6,982 bases of DNA from NCBI GenBank assembly GCA_947474485.1, contig CANJJP010000083.1, positions 1 to 6,982 of the forward strand, in the 5' to 3' direction. Position 1 is the stretch's first letter. The number at the start of each line of letters is the position of its first letter. A program made the translations under genes and the position numbers. The notes under the pieces were generated by a model that saw nothing but the letters and a program-made list of their open reading frames with translations, made no database searches and was not told where the DNA came from. Below, one piece after another: positions 1 to 5,788 of this stretch. This stretch comes from Bacteroidota bacterium. GTDB lineage: Bacteria; Bacteroidota; Bacteroidia; B-17B0; Aurantibacillaceae.

Positions 1-752
1 ATTTTATTGTCCCACAGCGTATATTTTTTAGATACACCAAGCATTAAGCGAGGCACCGTAACTTCAACTGAGTTTTTCGGAATTTCGTTTCCTGTTAATG
101 CAAACACATTTTTTGTGTCTTCATCTAAAGTGTATGACCAAGCATTAAATGTTCCCGTAATATCTCTTCCAACTGCAGAAAACTTCCAGTTTTTTGTAGT
201 AGTATAATTTGCAGCTACATCTAAACCAAAGCCCCAAGCTCCACCAAAATCCCCTAGTTTACGGCGGATGATTTTAGCATTAGCACCAACATCTAGTCCT
301 CGTACTTTACTTATTTTGCGTGCGTAAGAAATGATACAAGCAAAATCGGTAGCACTAAATTTCGAAATTTTATCGTAATCAACATTTCCATTTGCATCTA
401 CTAATTGCGTTGTATTTGGTATATTATCTACACCAAATCTAACAACGCTAACTGCCCCAACACTTTGGCTATCTAATCTTGAAGCAATTGCACCGTAATC
501 GTATTTTGCAATACCGGCAAAGTACTCTGAGTGCATTAATCCTAATTGTAAGTTCGATTTTATTCCTAATAGACCAGCTGGGTTCCAGTAGCCACCCATA
601 ACATCATTAGTACTTGATATAGCTGCATTACCCATTGCCATTTGCCTTGCGCCTACACCAATAGCTAGAAACTCATTACTATATTTTACAGTTTGTGCAA
701 AAATAAAATATTGAGTTATAATAATAAATATGAATAATAAAAGCTTGCGCAT
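1..752 (-). CDS. PorV2-like type IX secretion outer-membrane protein (PorV/PorQ family), 3' end beyond window
   Basis: The minus-strand reading frame opens at the ATG at 750-752 and stays open for 250 codons to the left edge, so the C-terminus is missing. Residues 1-19 form a signal peptide (MRKLL, then a hydrophobic stretch ending IFA before Q20). The mature start reads VKYSNEFLAIGVGARQMAMG (residues 22-41), followed by a YWNPAGL signature (55-61), which is characteristic of the PorV/PorQ family of outer-membrane beta-barrels. Later stretches (RFGVDNIPNTTQL; AKIIRRKLGDFGGAWGFG; RDITGTFNAW) fit the Bacteroidota subgroup annotated as PorV2. True PorV shuttles T9SS cargo from the translocon to the attachment complex; the role of PorV2 paralogues is not settled, so a secretion role is inferred. 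Family members are usually somewhat over 300 residues, so perhaps a quarter is missing. The gene lies downstream of the terminator at 821-853 and is probably transcribed separately. Confidence 0.88.
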   Translation of the reverse strand, partial: MRKLLLFIFIIITQYFIFAQTVKYSNEFLAIGVGARQMAMGNAAISSTNDVMGGYWNPAGLLGIKSNLQLGLMHSEYFAGIAKYDYGAIASRLDSQSVGAVSVVRFGVDNIPNTTQLVDANGNVDYDKISKFSATDFACIISYARKISKVRGLDVGANAKIIRRKLGDFGGAWGFGLDVAANYTTTKNWKFSAVGRDITGTFNAWSYTLDEDTKNVFALTGNEIPKNSVEVTVPRLMLGVSKKYTLWDNK

Positions 753-757
753 CAGTG

Positions 758-779
758 TAAAGTTACAAAATACTTGGTA
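758..779 (-). promoter_or_regulatory. Possible weak promoter for the PorV2-like gene
   Basis: On the minus strand, TAACTTTA (758-765) resembles the Bacteroidota -7 box TAnnTTTG, with a mismatch in the last base. Sixteen bases upstream there is a TTG. The spacing is short and the box would put the transcript start almost at the ATG at 752, giving a nearly leaderless message. This is the best candidate between the terminator and the gene, but it is weak. Confidence 0.3.
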
Positions 780-820
780 AACAACGATAATGTAAATGAA
801 TTATTGCAGATATAAATAAT

Positions 821-853
821 AAAAAAGGTCATCTTGTTTAGAGATGACCTTTT
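821..853 (-). terminator. Rho-independent terminator of the sucC operon
   Basis: A perfect 12-base-pair inverted repeat pairs 823-834 (AAAAGGTCATCT) with 842-853 (AGATGACCTTTT), leaving a 7-base loop. Read on the minus strand, the stem runs into six consecutive T residues (826 to 821). It lies about 22 bases beyond the stop codon of the 165-residue gene, where the last gene of the sucC unit should end. The opposite strand also ends in four T residues, but no gene runs into it from the left, so it is called for the minus strand. Confidence 0.92.
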
Positions 854-875
854 AAGAGATAAATAGAATAAACTA

Positions 876-1373
876 TTAGTATTTAGAGAAACCTGTTTTA
901 TCAGATACCTTGTGCTCGATTAATAAACCAACACAAGCTGCATCAGTAGGTTTTCCTTTAGCAGAAGTAGCTTCTCCTGAAGGAACACTTAATTCAATAA
1001 TTAACTGACGAGTACTTGCAGATTGAAACTCGAATTGAGTTGAGTTTTCATCTTTAGCATTGTCATATAATTCTTCGTTAGTTTTTGCATCAAAAATTTT
1101 GAATTTGATTTGAGAACCTGAAGTTTCGCAACAAACAGTCATTCTGTAATCCATTCCTTTATAAATTACGCAACGCATTTTAGAAGTGCTACCTTGAGCA
1201 AATAAACCACTCTTAGATTGTGCGTTATACATGAATTCTCTGTCATCATCTTTGTTGCCTTTCATTTCGCAATTTTTACGATGGAATTGTCCGCAAACAC
1301 TTGTTTGAGCCGCAAGGTCTGTACTTAAAACAGAAGCTATAGTAATGGCAAGGATAGTTAGGATCTTCTTCAT
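876..1373 (-). CDS. Exported six-cysteine protein of unknown function (165 aa)
   Basis: I do not recognise a named family. The protein begins with a clear signal peptide (MKKILTILAI to about residue 22, cleaved before Q23 in DLAAQ), so it should be exported to the periplasm or beyond. The mature part has six cysteines (27, 35, 68, 81, 82 and 147), including a CC pair, which would suit disulfides. From about residue 65 to the end the sequence alternates like a beta-sandwich: MRCVIYKGMDYRMTVCC, IKFKIFDAKTNEELYDN, then FEF, LIIELSVP and CVGLLIEHK. This loosely recalls PPC- or GOLD-like sandwich domains, which is only an impression. No T9SS sorting domain is seen. The ATG at 1371-1373 lies two bases after the stop of the upstream lipoprotein gene and has no Shine-Dalgarno sequence of its own, so translation is probably coupled. 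It is the last gene before the terminator at 821-853. Confidence 0.85.
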   Translation of the reverse strand: MKKILTILAITIASVLSTDLAAQTSVCGQFHRKNCEMKGNKDDDREFMYNAQSKSGLFAQGSTSKMRCVIYKGMDYRMTVCCETSGSQIKFKIFDAKTNEELYDNAKDENSTQFEFQSASTRQLIIELSVPSGEATSAKGKPTDAACVGLLIEHKVSDKTGFSKY

Positions 1374-1375
1374 GA

Positions 1376-2284
1376 TTATTTGCTTTGAGTAAATGAATTT
1401 CTAATTGCTTTAATTTTTTCTGAAATAGTTTTGTATTGTGCAGCAGTCATCTCAATTGTTGTGCCACCTCCTAAAACTTTAACTCCATCCTTACCTTTTG
1501 CGTCTCCAGCAGCAGTTTCTTTCAATTTATCAAACTCAGCTTTTAATCCATTAAGTTCAGTTAAAACAGAAGCTACAGAAGCATCTGATTTATATTTCTT
1601 CAAGAAATCGATGATGTTTTCTAGTGTGTATTTTTGATCAGCAACACGTTGGATGCCAGGGCTATTAGCTTCGTACTTAACTAGGTTAGTAACGATGTAC
1701 AAACTTTCGATATAGCCACCTGCAATAACTAAAGCTAATACATTTCCTTGCTTACCAGTTTGCAGTGCTTCAAAAGAAGTGTAATATAAATCATCAGAAA
1801 TAGCAGCTAATGAATCTGCATTTCCAACATTTTGCTCAAGGCGTTTTGCCATTGAAGCATCAATTGCTGTAGAAACTCCTATTTCATCACCTAACTGCTT
1901 AACAACTTTAAAATACTTGAATGCTTCAACTCCAATTTCAAAAGTGGAGCAGTAACTCAAATCACAACTATAAATAGCAAAGTTTAAGGCCTTAGATTTA
2001 GCATCATTGTAGTTTTTGCTATTGTCAGCGGGATTAAGGAAAGAAGTGTTTTTGTTTCCTTTTCCGCCAACCATTCTTACGAATGTTAACATTTCTCCTG
2101 GTGAAGGAACTTGGAAGCTTAATTCTCCCGTTTCAATTCCTGTTTCCATTGCGCTTGAATCAACTTTCGTTGTGTCCGTTTGCGTCATCTCATCACCTTC
2201 GCGAGTGTCACCACCACAAGACACCATTAGTAAACTTGCACTTAAAGGCAATGCTAATAATGCGTTTTTGAATTTAATTTTCAT
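1376..2284 (-). CDS. Conserved Bacteroidota-type lipoprotein of unknown function (302 aa)
   Basis: The N-terminus is a lipoprotein signal: a basic start (MKIKFK), a hydrophobic stretch and a lipobox ending MVSC, so C23 is the likely lipidated residue, followed by GGDTREGDE. The acidic and Thr/Ser-rich linker (about 26-55) precedes a mostly helical, alpha-rich domain (about 60-255). That domain includes a CDLSYCSTFE segment with two cysteines (107 and 112) and an AGGYIESLYIVTN motif (188-200). The IYS.DL..C, LADKLG-like and GG(W/Y)IE.LY pattern matches a family of Bacteroidota lipoproteins of similar length that, as I recall it, has no assigned function. Residues 225-300 look like two helices split by a glycine-rich linker (about 260-274). 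The gene lies 22 bases after sucC with no terminator between them, and two bases before the next gene, so all three are probably one transcript. A surface or periplasmic location is inferred. Confidence 0.87.
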   Translation of the reverse strand: MKIKFKNALLALPLSASLLMVSCGGDTREGDEMTQTDTTKVDSSAMETGIETGELSFQVPSPGEMLTFVRMVGGKGNKNTSFLNPADNSKNYNDAKSKALNFAIYSCDLSYCSTFEIGVEAFKYFKVVKQLGDEIGVSTAIDASMAKRLEQNVGNADSLAAISDDLYYTSFEALQTGKQGNVLALVIAGGYIESLYIVTNLVKYEANSPGIQRVADQKYTLENIIDFLKKYKSDASVASVLTELNGLKAEFDKLKETAAGDAKGKDGVKVLGGGTTIEMTAAQYKTISEKIKAIRNSFTQSK

Positions 2285-2306
2285 AGTATGCTTAGCTTGA
2301 TATTAA

Positions 2307-3500
2307 TTATTTGTTTATTACTTGTTTTACTAAATCAGCAGCTTCTTGCAATTGTATTGCAGAGAAAACTTTTAATCCTGATTCATCAATAATTTTTTTC
2401 GCTTCAACAGCATTAGTTCCTTGTAAACGAATAATGATTGGAACGTTGATAGAACCCATGTTTTTGTATGCATCAACAATACCTTGAGCAACACGGTCGC
2501 AACGAACAATTCCACCAAAAATATTAACTAAAATAGCTTTTACGCTTGGGTCTTTTAAAATAATACGGAAAGCTTTTTCAACACGCTCAGCATTTGCAGT
2601 ACCACCAACATCTAAGAAGTTAGCAGGCTCACCACCTGATAATTTAATGATGTCCATAGTTGCCATTGCTAAACCAGCACCGTTAACCATACAACCTACG
2701 TTTCCTTCTAATTTAACGTAGTTTAATTCAGCAGCTTTTGCTTCAACTTCTGTAGGATCTTCTTCAGTTACATCACGCATAGCTTCGTAATCTGGGTGGC
2801 GGTATAAACCATTTCCATCAAATGTTACTTTAGCATCTACTGCAATAATTTTATCGTCAGAAGTTTTGAAAAGGGGATTGATTTCGAACATAGAAGCATC
2901 GATAGAGTCGTAAGCTTTGTATAAAGAAGCAACAAATTTTGTCATTCCTTTAAACGCTTCTCCGCTTAAACCTAAGTTAAATGCAATTTTACGCGCTTGA
3001 AAAGCTTGTAAACCAACCTTAGGGTCAATTTCTTCTTTCCAAATTTTATCTGGATGGTGTTCAGCAACTTCTTCAATGTCCATACCACCTTCAGTAGTGT
3101 ACATGATGATGTTTCTGCCTGTTGCACGGTTAAGCAACACACTCATATAAAATTCTTTTGTTGGGTTTGGACCTGGATAATAAACATCCTGCGCAACCAA
3201 TACTTTATTAACTAATTTTCCTTTAGGGCCTGTTTGTGGAGTAACTAAGGTCATTCCTAAAATAGCACCTGCTTTTTCTCTAACGTCATCAAGGTTTTTA
3301 GCAACCTTAACCCCGCCGCCTTTTCCACGACCACCAGCATGAATTTGAGCTTTAATAACTGCGAAATCGCTATTAAAATCTGATTTCAATTTTTTTGCGG
3401 CTTCAACTGCTTGTTCAACTGTTTCAGCTACAAATCCTTCTTGCACAGCAACTCCAAAACTTTTTAGTATTTGCTTACCTTGATATTCGTGAATATTCAT
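2307..3500 (-). CDS. sucC: Succinate--CoA ligase (ADP-forming) subunit beta
   Basis: This is the beta subunit of succinyl-CoA synthetase, the citric-acid-cycle enzyme that converts succinyl-CoA to succinate with substrate-level phosphorylation of ADP or GDP. It works in the cytoplasm as a complex with the alpha subunit SucD. At 397 residues it is close to E. coli SucC (388). The start MNIHEYQGKQIL is the family signature. The ATP-grasp domain follows, with the nucleotide-binding stretch KAQIHAGGRGKGGG (50-63). The magnesium ligands appear to be N208 (FEINPL) and D222 (VDAK), with the same 14-residue spacing as N199 and D213 in E. coli. The CoA-ligase domain has GNVGCMVNGAGLAMATMD (266-283), EPANFLDVGGTANAERV (291-307) and LVNIFGGIVRCD (324-335). 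All expected motifs are intact. sucD is not beside it in this window. The gene leads a probable operon with two exported proteins and has a strong promoter upstream. Confidence 0.98.
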   Translation of the reverse strand: MNIHEYQGKQILKSFGVAVQEGFVAETVEQAVEAAKKLKSDFNSDFAVIKAQIHAGGRGKGGGVKVAKNLDDVREKAGAILGMTLVTPQTGPKGKLVNKVLVAQDVYYPGPNPTKEFYMSVLLNRATGRNIIMYTTEGGMDIEEVAEHHPDKIWKEEIDPKVGLQAFQARKIAFNLGLSGEAFKGMTKFVASLYKAYDSIDASMFEINPLFKTSDDKIIAVDAKVTFDGNGLYRHPDYEAMRDVTEEDPTEVEAKAAELNYVKLEGNVGCMVNGAGLAMATMDIIKLSGGEPANFLDVGGTANAERVEKAFRIILKDPSVKAILVNIFGGIVRCDRVAQGIVDAYKNMGSINVPIIIRLQGTNAVEAKKIIDESGLKVFSAIQLQEAADLVKQVINK

Positions 3501-3533
3501 TTCTTAAAAATACGTTATTAGTGATTAATGATT

Positions 3534-3563
3534 CAAAAGTAGCTTTTTTCTTTAGATTTTCAA
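3534..3563 (-). promoter_or_regulatory. Bacteroidota-type promoter of sucC
   Basis: On the minus strand the region reads TTG (3561-3563), 19 bases, then TACTTTTG (3534-3541). This is a full match to the TAnnTTTG -7 box with the spacing usual for the Bacteroidota primary sigma factor. The predicted transcript start is near 3527, giving a 5' leader of about 27 bases before the ATG at 3500. A short AAGAA lies just before the ATG, and no good Shine-Dalgarno sequence is present. Confidence 0.8.
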
Positions 3564-3571
3564 GATAATTA

Positions 3572-3594
3572 GACGAAAAAAAGCGTTTTTTGTC
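3572..3594. repeat. Short inverted repeat in the divergent promoter region
   Basis: GACGAAAAA (3572-3580) can pair with TTTTTTGTC (3586-3594), forming nine pairs including one G-T, around a five-base loop. It lies between the sucC promoter and the plus-strand VWA gene and covers the possible upstream promoter element of the latter. It could be an operator or a chance product of A and T runs. Confidence 0.4.
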
Positions 3595-3617
3595 CTATAA
3601 AGTTTTTGGTATGGTTT
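3590..3617 (+). promoter_or_regulatory. Possible weak promoter of the VWA gene
   Basis: TTG (3590-3592), 17 bases, then TATGGTTT (3610-3617) roughly follows the Bacteroidota pattern, but the -7 box has T-run bases displaced by one position relative to TAnnTTTG. The start of transcription would fall at about 3624, ten bases before the ATG at 3634. It is offered only because the gene must be transcribed from this gap. Confidence 0.3.
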
Positions 3618-3633
3618 TTAACAATGAAAAAGT

Positions 3634-4776
3634 ATGAGGTTTTATCGGTTTTTAGTATGTGCGACTTGTGTTTTTGCAGCCTCTGTAATTAATGCTCAAA
3701 ATTCTACCATTTATGTTGATCAAACCAAACATGATTATGGTGATTTGGAGAATATTTACACCTTAAAATCAGAATTCATTATTAAGAATAATGGAATTAA
3801 AAACCTTTATTTAATGCGTGCAGATGCAGAGAAGGATGTGAAAATATTAGCTCACAAAAAAACAATACCTGTTGGAGATACCACTTTAATTGAGGTTTTT
3901 TATCAGCCAACTAAAACTGGGAAATTTCAAAGGAAAATAAGTTTGGTTACCAGTGCAGATGGTTTGCCTTTTGTGTTGGAAATTTCGGGAAACATTAAAA
4001 GTATTAAAACGGATGATAAAACGGCTTGTTATTATTTTGGAAAACCAAAGCATACAAAAAGCGACCCAGTTGTTATTCCAACAAAGCCTATACAAACTGT
4101 AACTTACAAGCATGTAAATAAAGATACTATCATTGATGGTTTTAACACCATTACTGGAACAGTTATAGAAACCAAACCTGTTGAGGTTTTTACGGCAAAC
4201 GATGAAGGCTTAAGCAAGTTTAAATATGAACCAAACAATATTGTTTTTTTACTCGACGTTTCTCGTTCTATGAGAGACTCTTCTCGTTTGCCTTTATTAA
4301 AGAGAGCAATTATGGAGATGATAACAAATCTTAGAGAGATTGATAAAATAAGTATTGTTACATATGCCGATTCTATTTTATTAAAGTGCGAATCATTCCC
4401 AGGTACCGAAAGAGAGAAACTAAAAAATATTTTAGATCCATTATACGCAAAGGGTTATACACGCGGGGCAAAAGCAGTTTTGTTTTCCTTGGATATTGCT
4501 TTAAAAAACTACATCAGTGAAGGAAACAATCAATTGTTTTTAGCAACAGATGGAAAGTTTACCTTTAGTGAAGCCTATCAAAAAGAGTGGGTGAAAAAGA
4601 CGACTGGAAAAGATGTTGTTTTATCTGTTGTTGGTTTAGGTAATGATGAAGAGGCAATGAAAAATTTGGAAGGCATTGCGAAGTTTGGTAAAGGAAGTTT
4701 TATTCACATTAAAGATTTTGAGAAGGATAAGGGATTGTTGATTGAGGAGATAAAGTTGAGGAGTGAGAGGAAGTAA
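3634..4776 (+). CDS. Exported DUF1573-like and von Willebrand factor A domain protein (380 aa)
   Basis: Residues 1-21 are a signal peptide (MRFYRF, hydrophobic core, then VINA before Q22), which decides the start at 3634. Residues about 28-120 resemble a DUF1573/ASH-type immunoglobulin-like domain: HDYGDL, then SEFIIKNNGIKNLYL, VFYQPTKTGKFQRKISL and LEISGN. A low-similarity linker follows (121-198). Residues about 200-365 form a von Willebrand A domain with an intact MIDAS metal site: D208-x-S210-x-S212 in LLDVSRSM, T276 in GYTRG and D306 in ATDGKF. Such domains bind partner proteins through a divalent cation, so a periplasmic or surface adhesion or assembly role is plausible, but the partner is unknown. 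No transmembrane segment, lipobox or T9SS sorting domain is visible at the lysine- and glutamate-rich C-terminus. It diverges from sucC and converges with the GldN-like gene, ending two bases from it. Confidence 0.9.
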   Translation: MRFYRFLVCATCVFAASVINAQNSTIYVDQTKHDYGDLENIYTLKSEFIIKNNGIKNLYLMRADAEKDVKILAHKKTIPVGDTTLIEVFYQPTKTGKFQRKISLVTSADGLPFVLEISGNIKSIKTDDKTACYYFGKPKHTKSDPVVIPTKPIQTVTYKHVNKDTIIDGFNTITGTVIETKPVEVFTANDEGLSKFKYEPNNIVFLLDVSRSMRDSSRLPLLKRAIMEMITNLREIDKISIVTYADSILLKCESFPGTEREKLKNILDPLYAKGYTRGAKAVLFSLDIALKNYISEGNNQLFLATDGKFTFSEAYQKEWVKKTTGKDVVLSVVGLGNDEEAMKNLEGIAKFGKGSFIHIKDFEKDKGLLIEEIKLRSERK

Positions 4777-4778
4777 AT

Positions 4779-5648
4779 TTATTTCTCCCACATTCCTTCT
4801 TCGTTTTTGAGAATTTCATCTTTCACACTTTCACTTTTTAATAGAGCATCAAAAGCATTTACGTTTTCTATTAAATTTCTATCAAAGACATTGCTCTCTT
4901 TTAATATTTTACTATTAAAAAATTTATTATAGAACAATTGTTCGTAGGTTCGAGTAGTGCCATCAACACATCTACTATACGAAGGGAAAGACGATAGCCA
5001 TTCCCTTGCTTCATTATAATAAATCCAAAATATAACTTCGTCTTTATTTGTTTTAGGATTATGACAAACGGGAGCAATACTTATAATCCTTTTTTCTAGT
5101 CTTGCCCATTTTTTATTAAAATACCAAACTTCATTAAATAAAACACTCTTAATACTGGCTGCATTAATTGTATCCGACTGTAGTCTTTTTTCAAATGTTT
5201 CAATTCCGTTTTCATCAATAAAAAAACTTTCTACTGAATCTATTCGAATGAGTTTTTGTATTAGTTTTTCGCAAGAGAAACTATAAACGGTATCTAATTT
5301 GTAAATAGGTTCTTTAAATGCAGTGATTTTGCCTGAAACAATTCCTTGAACTAAAATATCGAAAAACGGAAATATATTTTCTTTTGGTTTTTTCGAACTA
5401 AAAATGCTTTTGTTTAATTTATCTTGTAGGTCAAGTTGCTTTAAAATTTGTTTAGCAGTGACAACTTCGGATTCAGGCAAAGAATCATACGCTTCAGGTT
5501 TTACATAAAATTTTTTTAAGCTTTTTAAAATAGGACTAGGGTAATCATGTTTAACCCCAAATACATCTATATAAGAGCATTTATATTGCGCTTGAATAGA
5601 AGAAGCAAAAGCAATAAGAATAATTGTAAGGAAAAATGTAAATCTCAT
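4779..5648 (-). CDS. GldN/PorN-like type IX secretion system protein (289 aa), solitary
   Basis: Residues 1-20 form a signal peptide (MRFTFFLTIILIAFASSIQA). An upstream in-frame ATG at 5684 is rejected because it would put a charged extension before this signal and lies next to the promoter. The C-terminal half matches the GldN/PorN family: EVWYFNKKWARLEKRIISIAP (173-193), VIFWIYYNEAREWL (205-218), RTYEQLFYNKFFNSKILKES (233-252), NVFDRN, FDALLKSESVKDEI (266-279) and a terminal MWEK. The N-terminal LDLQDKLNKSIF...FDILVQGIVSGKITAF (72-111) mirrors the LREKIN...LFDVL...G.ITA(Y/F) region of GldN. With GldK, GldN builds the periplasmic ring of the T9SS at the outer membrane. The length (289) is near the usual 300-360. 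gldK, gldL and gldM, which normally precede gldN, are absent on both sides, so this is probably a paralogue. It is divergent from the M43 T9SS cargo gene. Confidence 0.85.
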   Translation of the reverse strand: MRFTFFLTIILIAFASSIQAQYKCSYIDVFGVKHDYPSPILKSLKKFYVKPEAYDSLPESEVVTAKQILKQLDLQDKLNKSIFSSKKPKENIFPFFDILVQGIVSGKITAFKEPIYKLDTVYSFSCEKLIQKLIRIDSVESFFIDENGIETFEKRLQSDTINAASIKSVLFNEVWYFNKKWARLEKRIISIAPVCHNPKTNKDEVIFWIYYNEAREWLSSFPSYSRCVDGTTRTYEQLFYNKFFNSKILKESNVFDRNLIENVNAFDALLKSESVKDEILKNEEGMWEK

Positions 5649-5662
5649 CTTGAGGCTTTTAT

Positions 5663-5693
5663 CAAATTTACGATAAATCAACAAAAAAGCAAA
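5663..5693 (-). promoter_or_regulatory. Bacteroidota-type promoter of the GldN-like gene
   Basis: On the minus strand, TTTG (5690-5693), 19 bases, then TAAATTTG (5663-5670) is a complete match to the TTTG-N19-TAnnTTTG consensus. Transcription would begin near 5656, about eight bases before the ATG at 5648. The alternative ATG at 5684 would lie upstream of the transcript start, which settles the start codon. Confidence 0.8.
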
Positions 5694-5742
5694 TTGCCAC
5701 TCATCAATCCTATCATCTGATATTTAAAACAACACAAAACAC

Positions 5743-5769
5743 TTTCATGAAAAAATCATGTTATATTTG
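5743..5769 (+). promoter_or_regulatory. Promoter -7 box of the M43 protease gene with adjacent inverted repeats
   Basis: TATATTTG (5762-5769) is a perfect TAnnTTTG box, placing the transcript start near 5777 and leaving about 12 bases before the ATG at 5789. No clear TTG is found at the usual 19-base distance. In its place is a palindrome, TTTCATGAAA (5743-5752), which overlaps a CATGA-N5-TCATG inverted repeat (5746-5760). A missing -33 element replaced by a symmetric site can mark a regulated promoter, but this is inference. Confidence 0.55.
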
Positions 5770-5788
5770 GCAGTCAAATCTATAACTA

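Noticed and set aside
7..207. Plus-strand 66-codon open frame
   Set aside because: It lies antisense inside the PorV2-like gene, whose minus-strand translation carries clear family motifs; no promoter or family match for the plus frame.
1431..1637. Plus-strand 68-codon open frame
   Set aside because: Antisense shadow of the lipoprotein gene; the translation is low-complexity and has no recognisable features.
2016..2300. Two overlapping plus-strand open frames (94 and 62 codons)
   Set aside because: Both are antisense to the 5' part of the lipoprotein gene, whose lipobox and motifs show which strand codes.
3624..3692. Short reading frame starting ten bases before the VWA gene, in another frame
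   Set aside because: It gives 22 cysteine-containing residues with no family signal and overlaps the true signal peptide; probably chance, although a leader peptide cannot be fully excluded.
3886..4113. Minus-strand 75-codon open frame
   Set aside because: Antisense inside the DUF1573-VWA gene, with no promoter or family match.
4769..4786. Imperfect palindrome across the convergent stop codons as a bidirectional terminator
   Set aside because: It is AT-rich, needs two G-T pairs, has no GC-rich stem and is not followed by a T run.
5649..5684. Longer start of the GldN-like gene at 5684
   Set aside because: The 12 extra residues (MLIYRKFDKSLK) would precede a good signal peptide, and the TAAATTTG promoter box at 5663-5670 lies inside the extension.
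5747..5785. Twelve-codon reading frame upstream of the protease
   Set aside because: The -7 promoter box lies inside it, so it would not be transcribed from that promoter.
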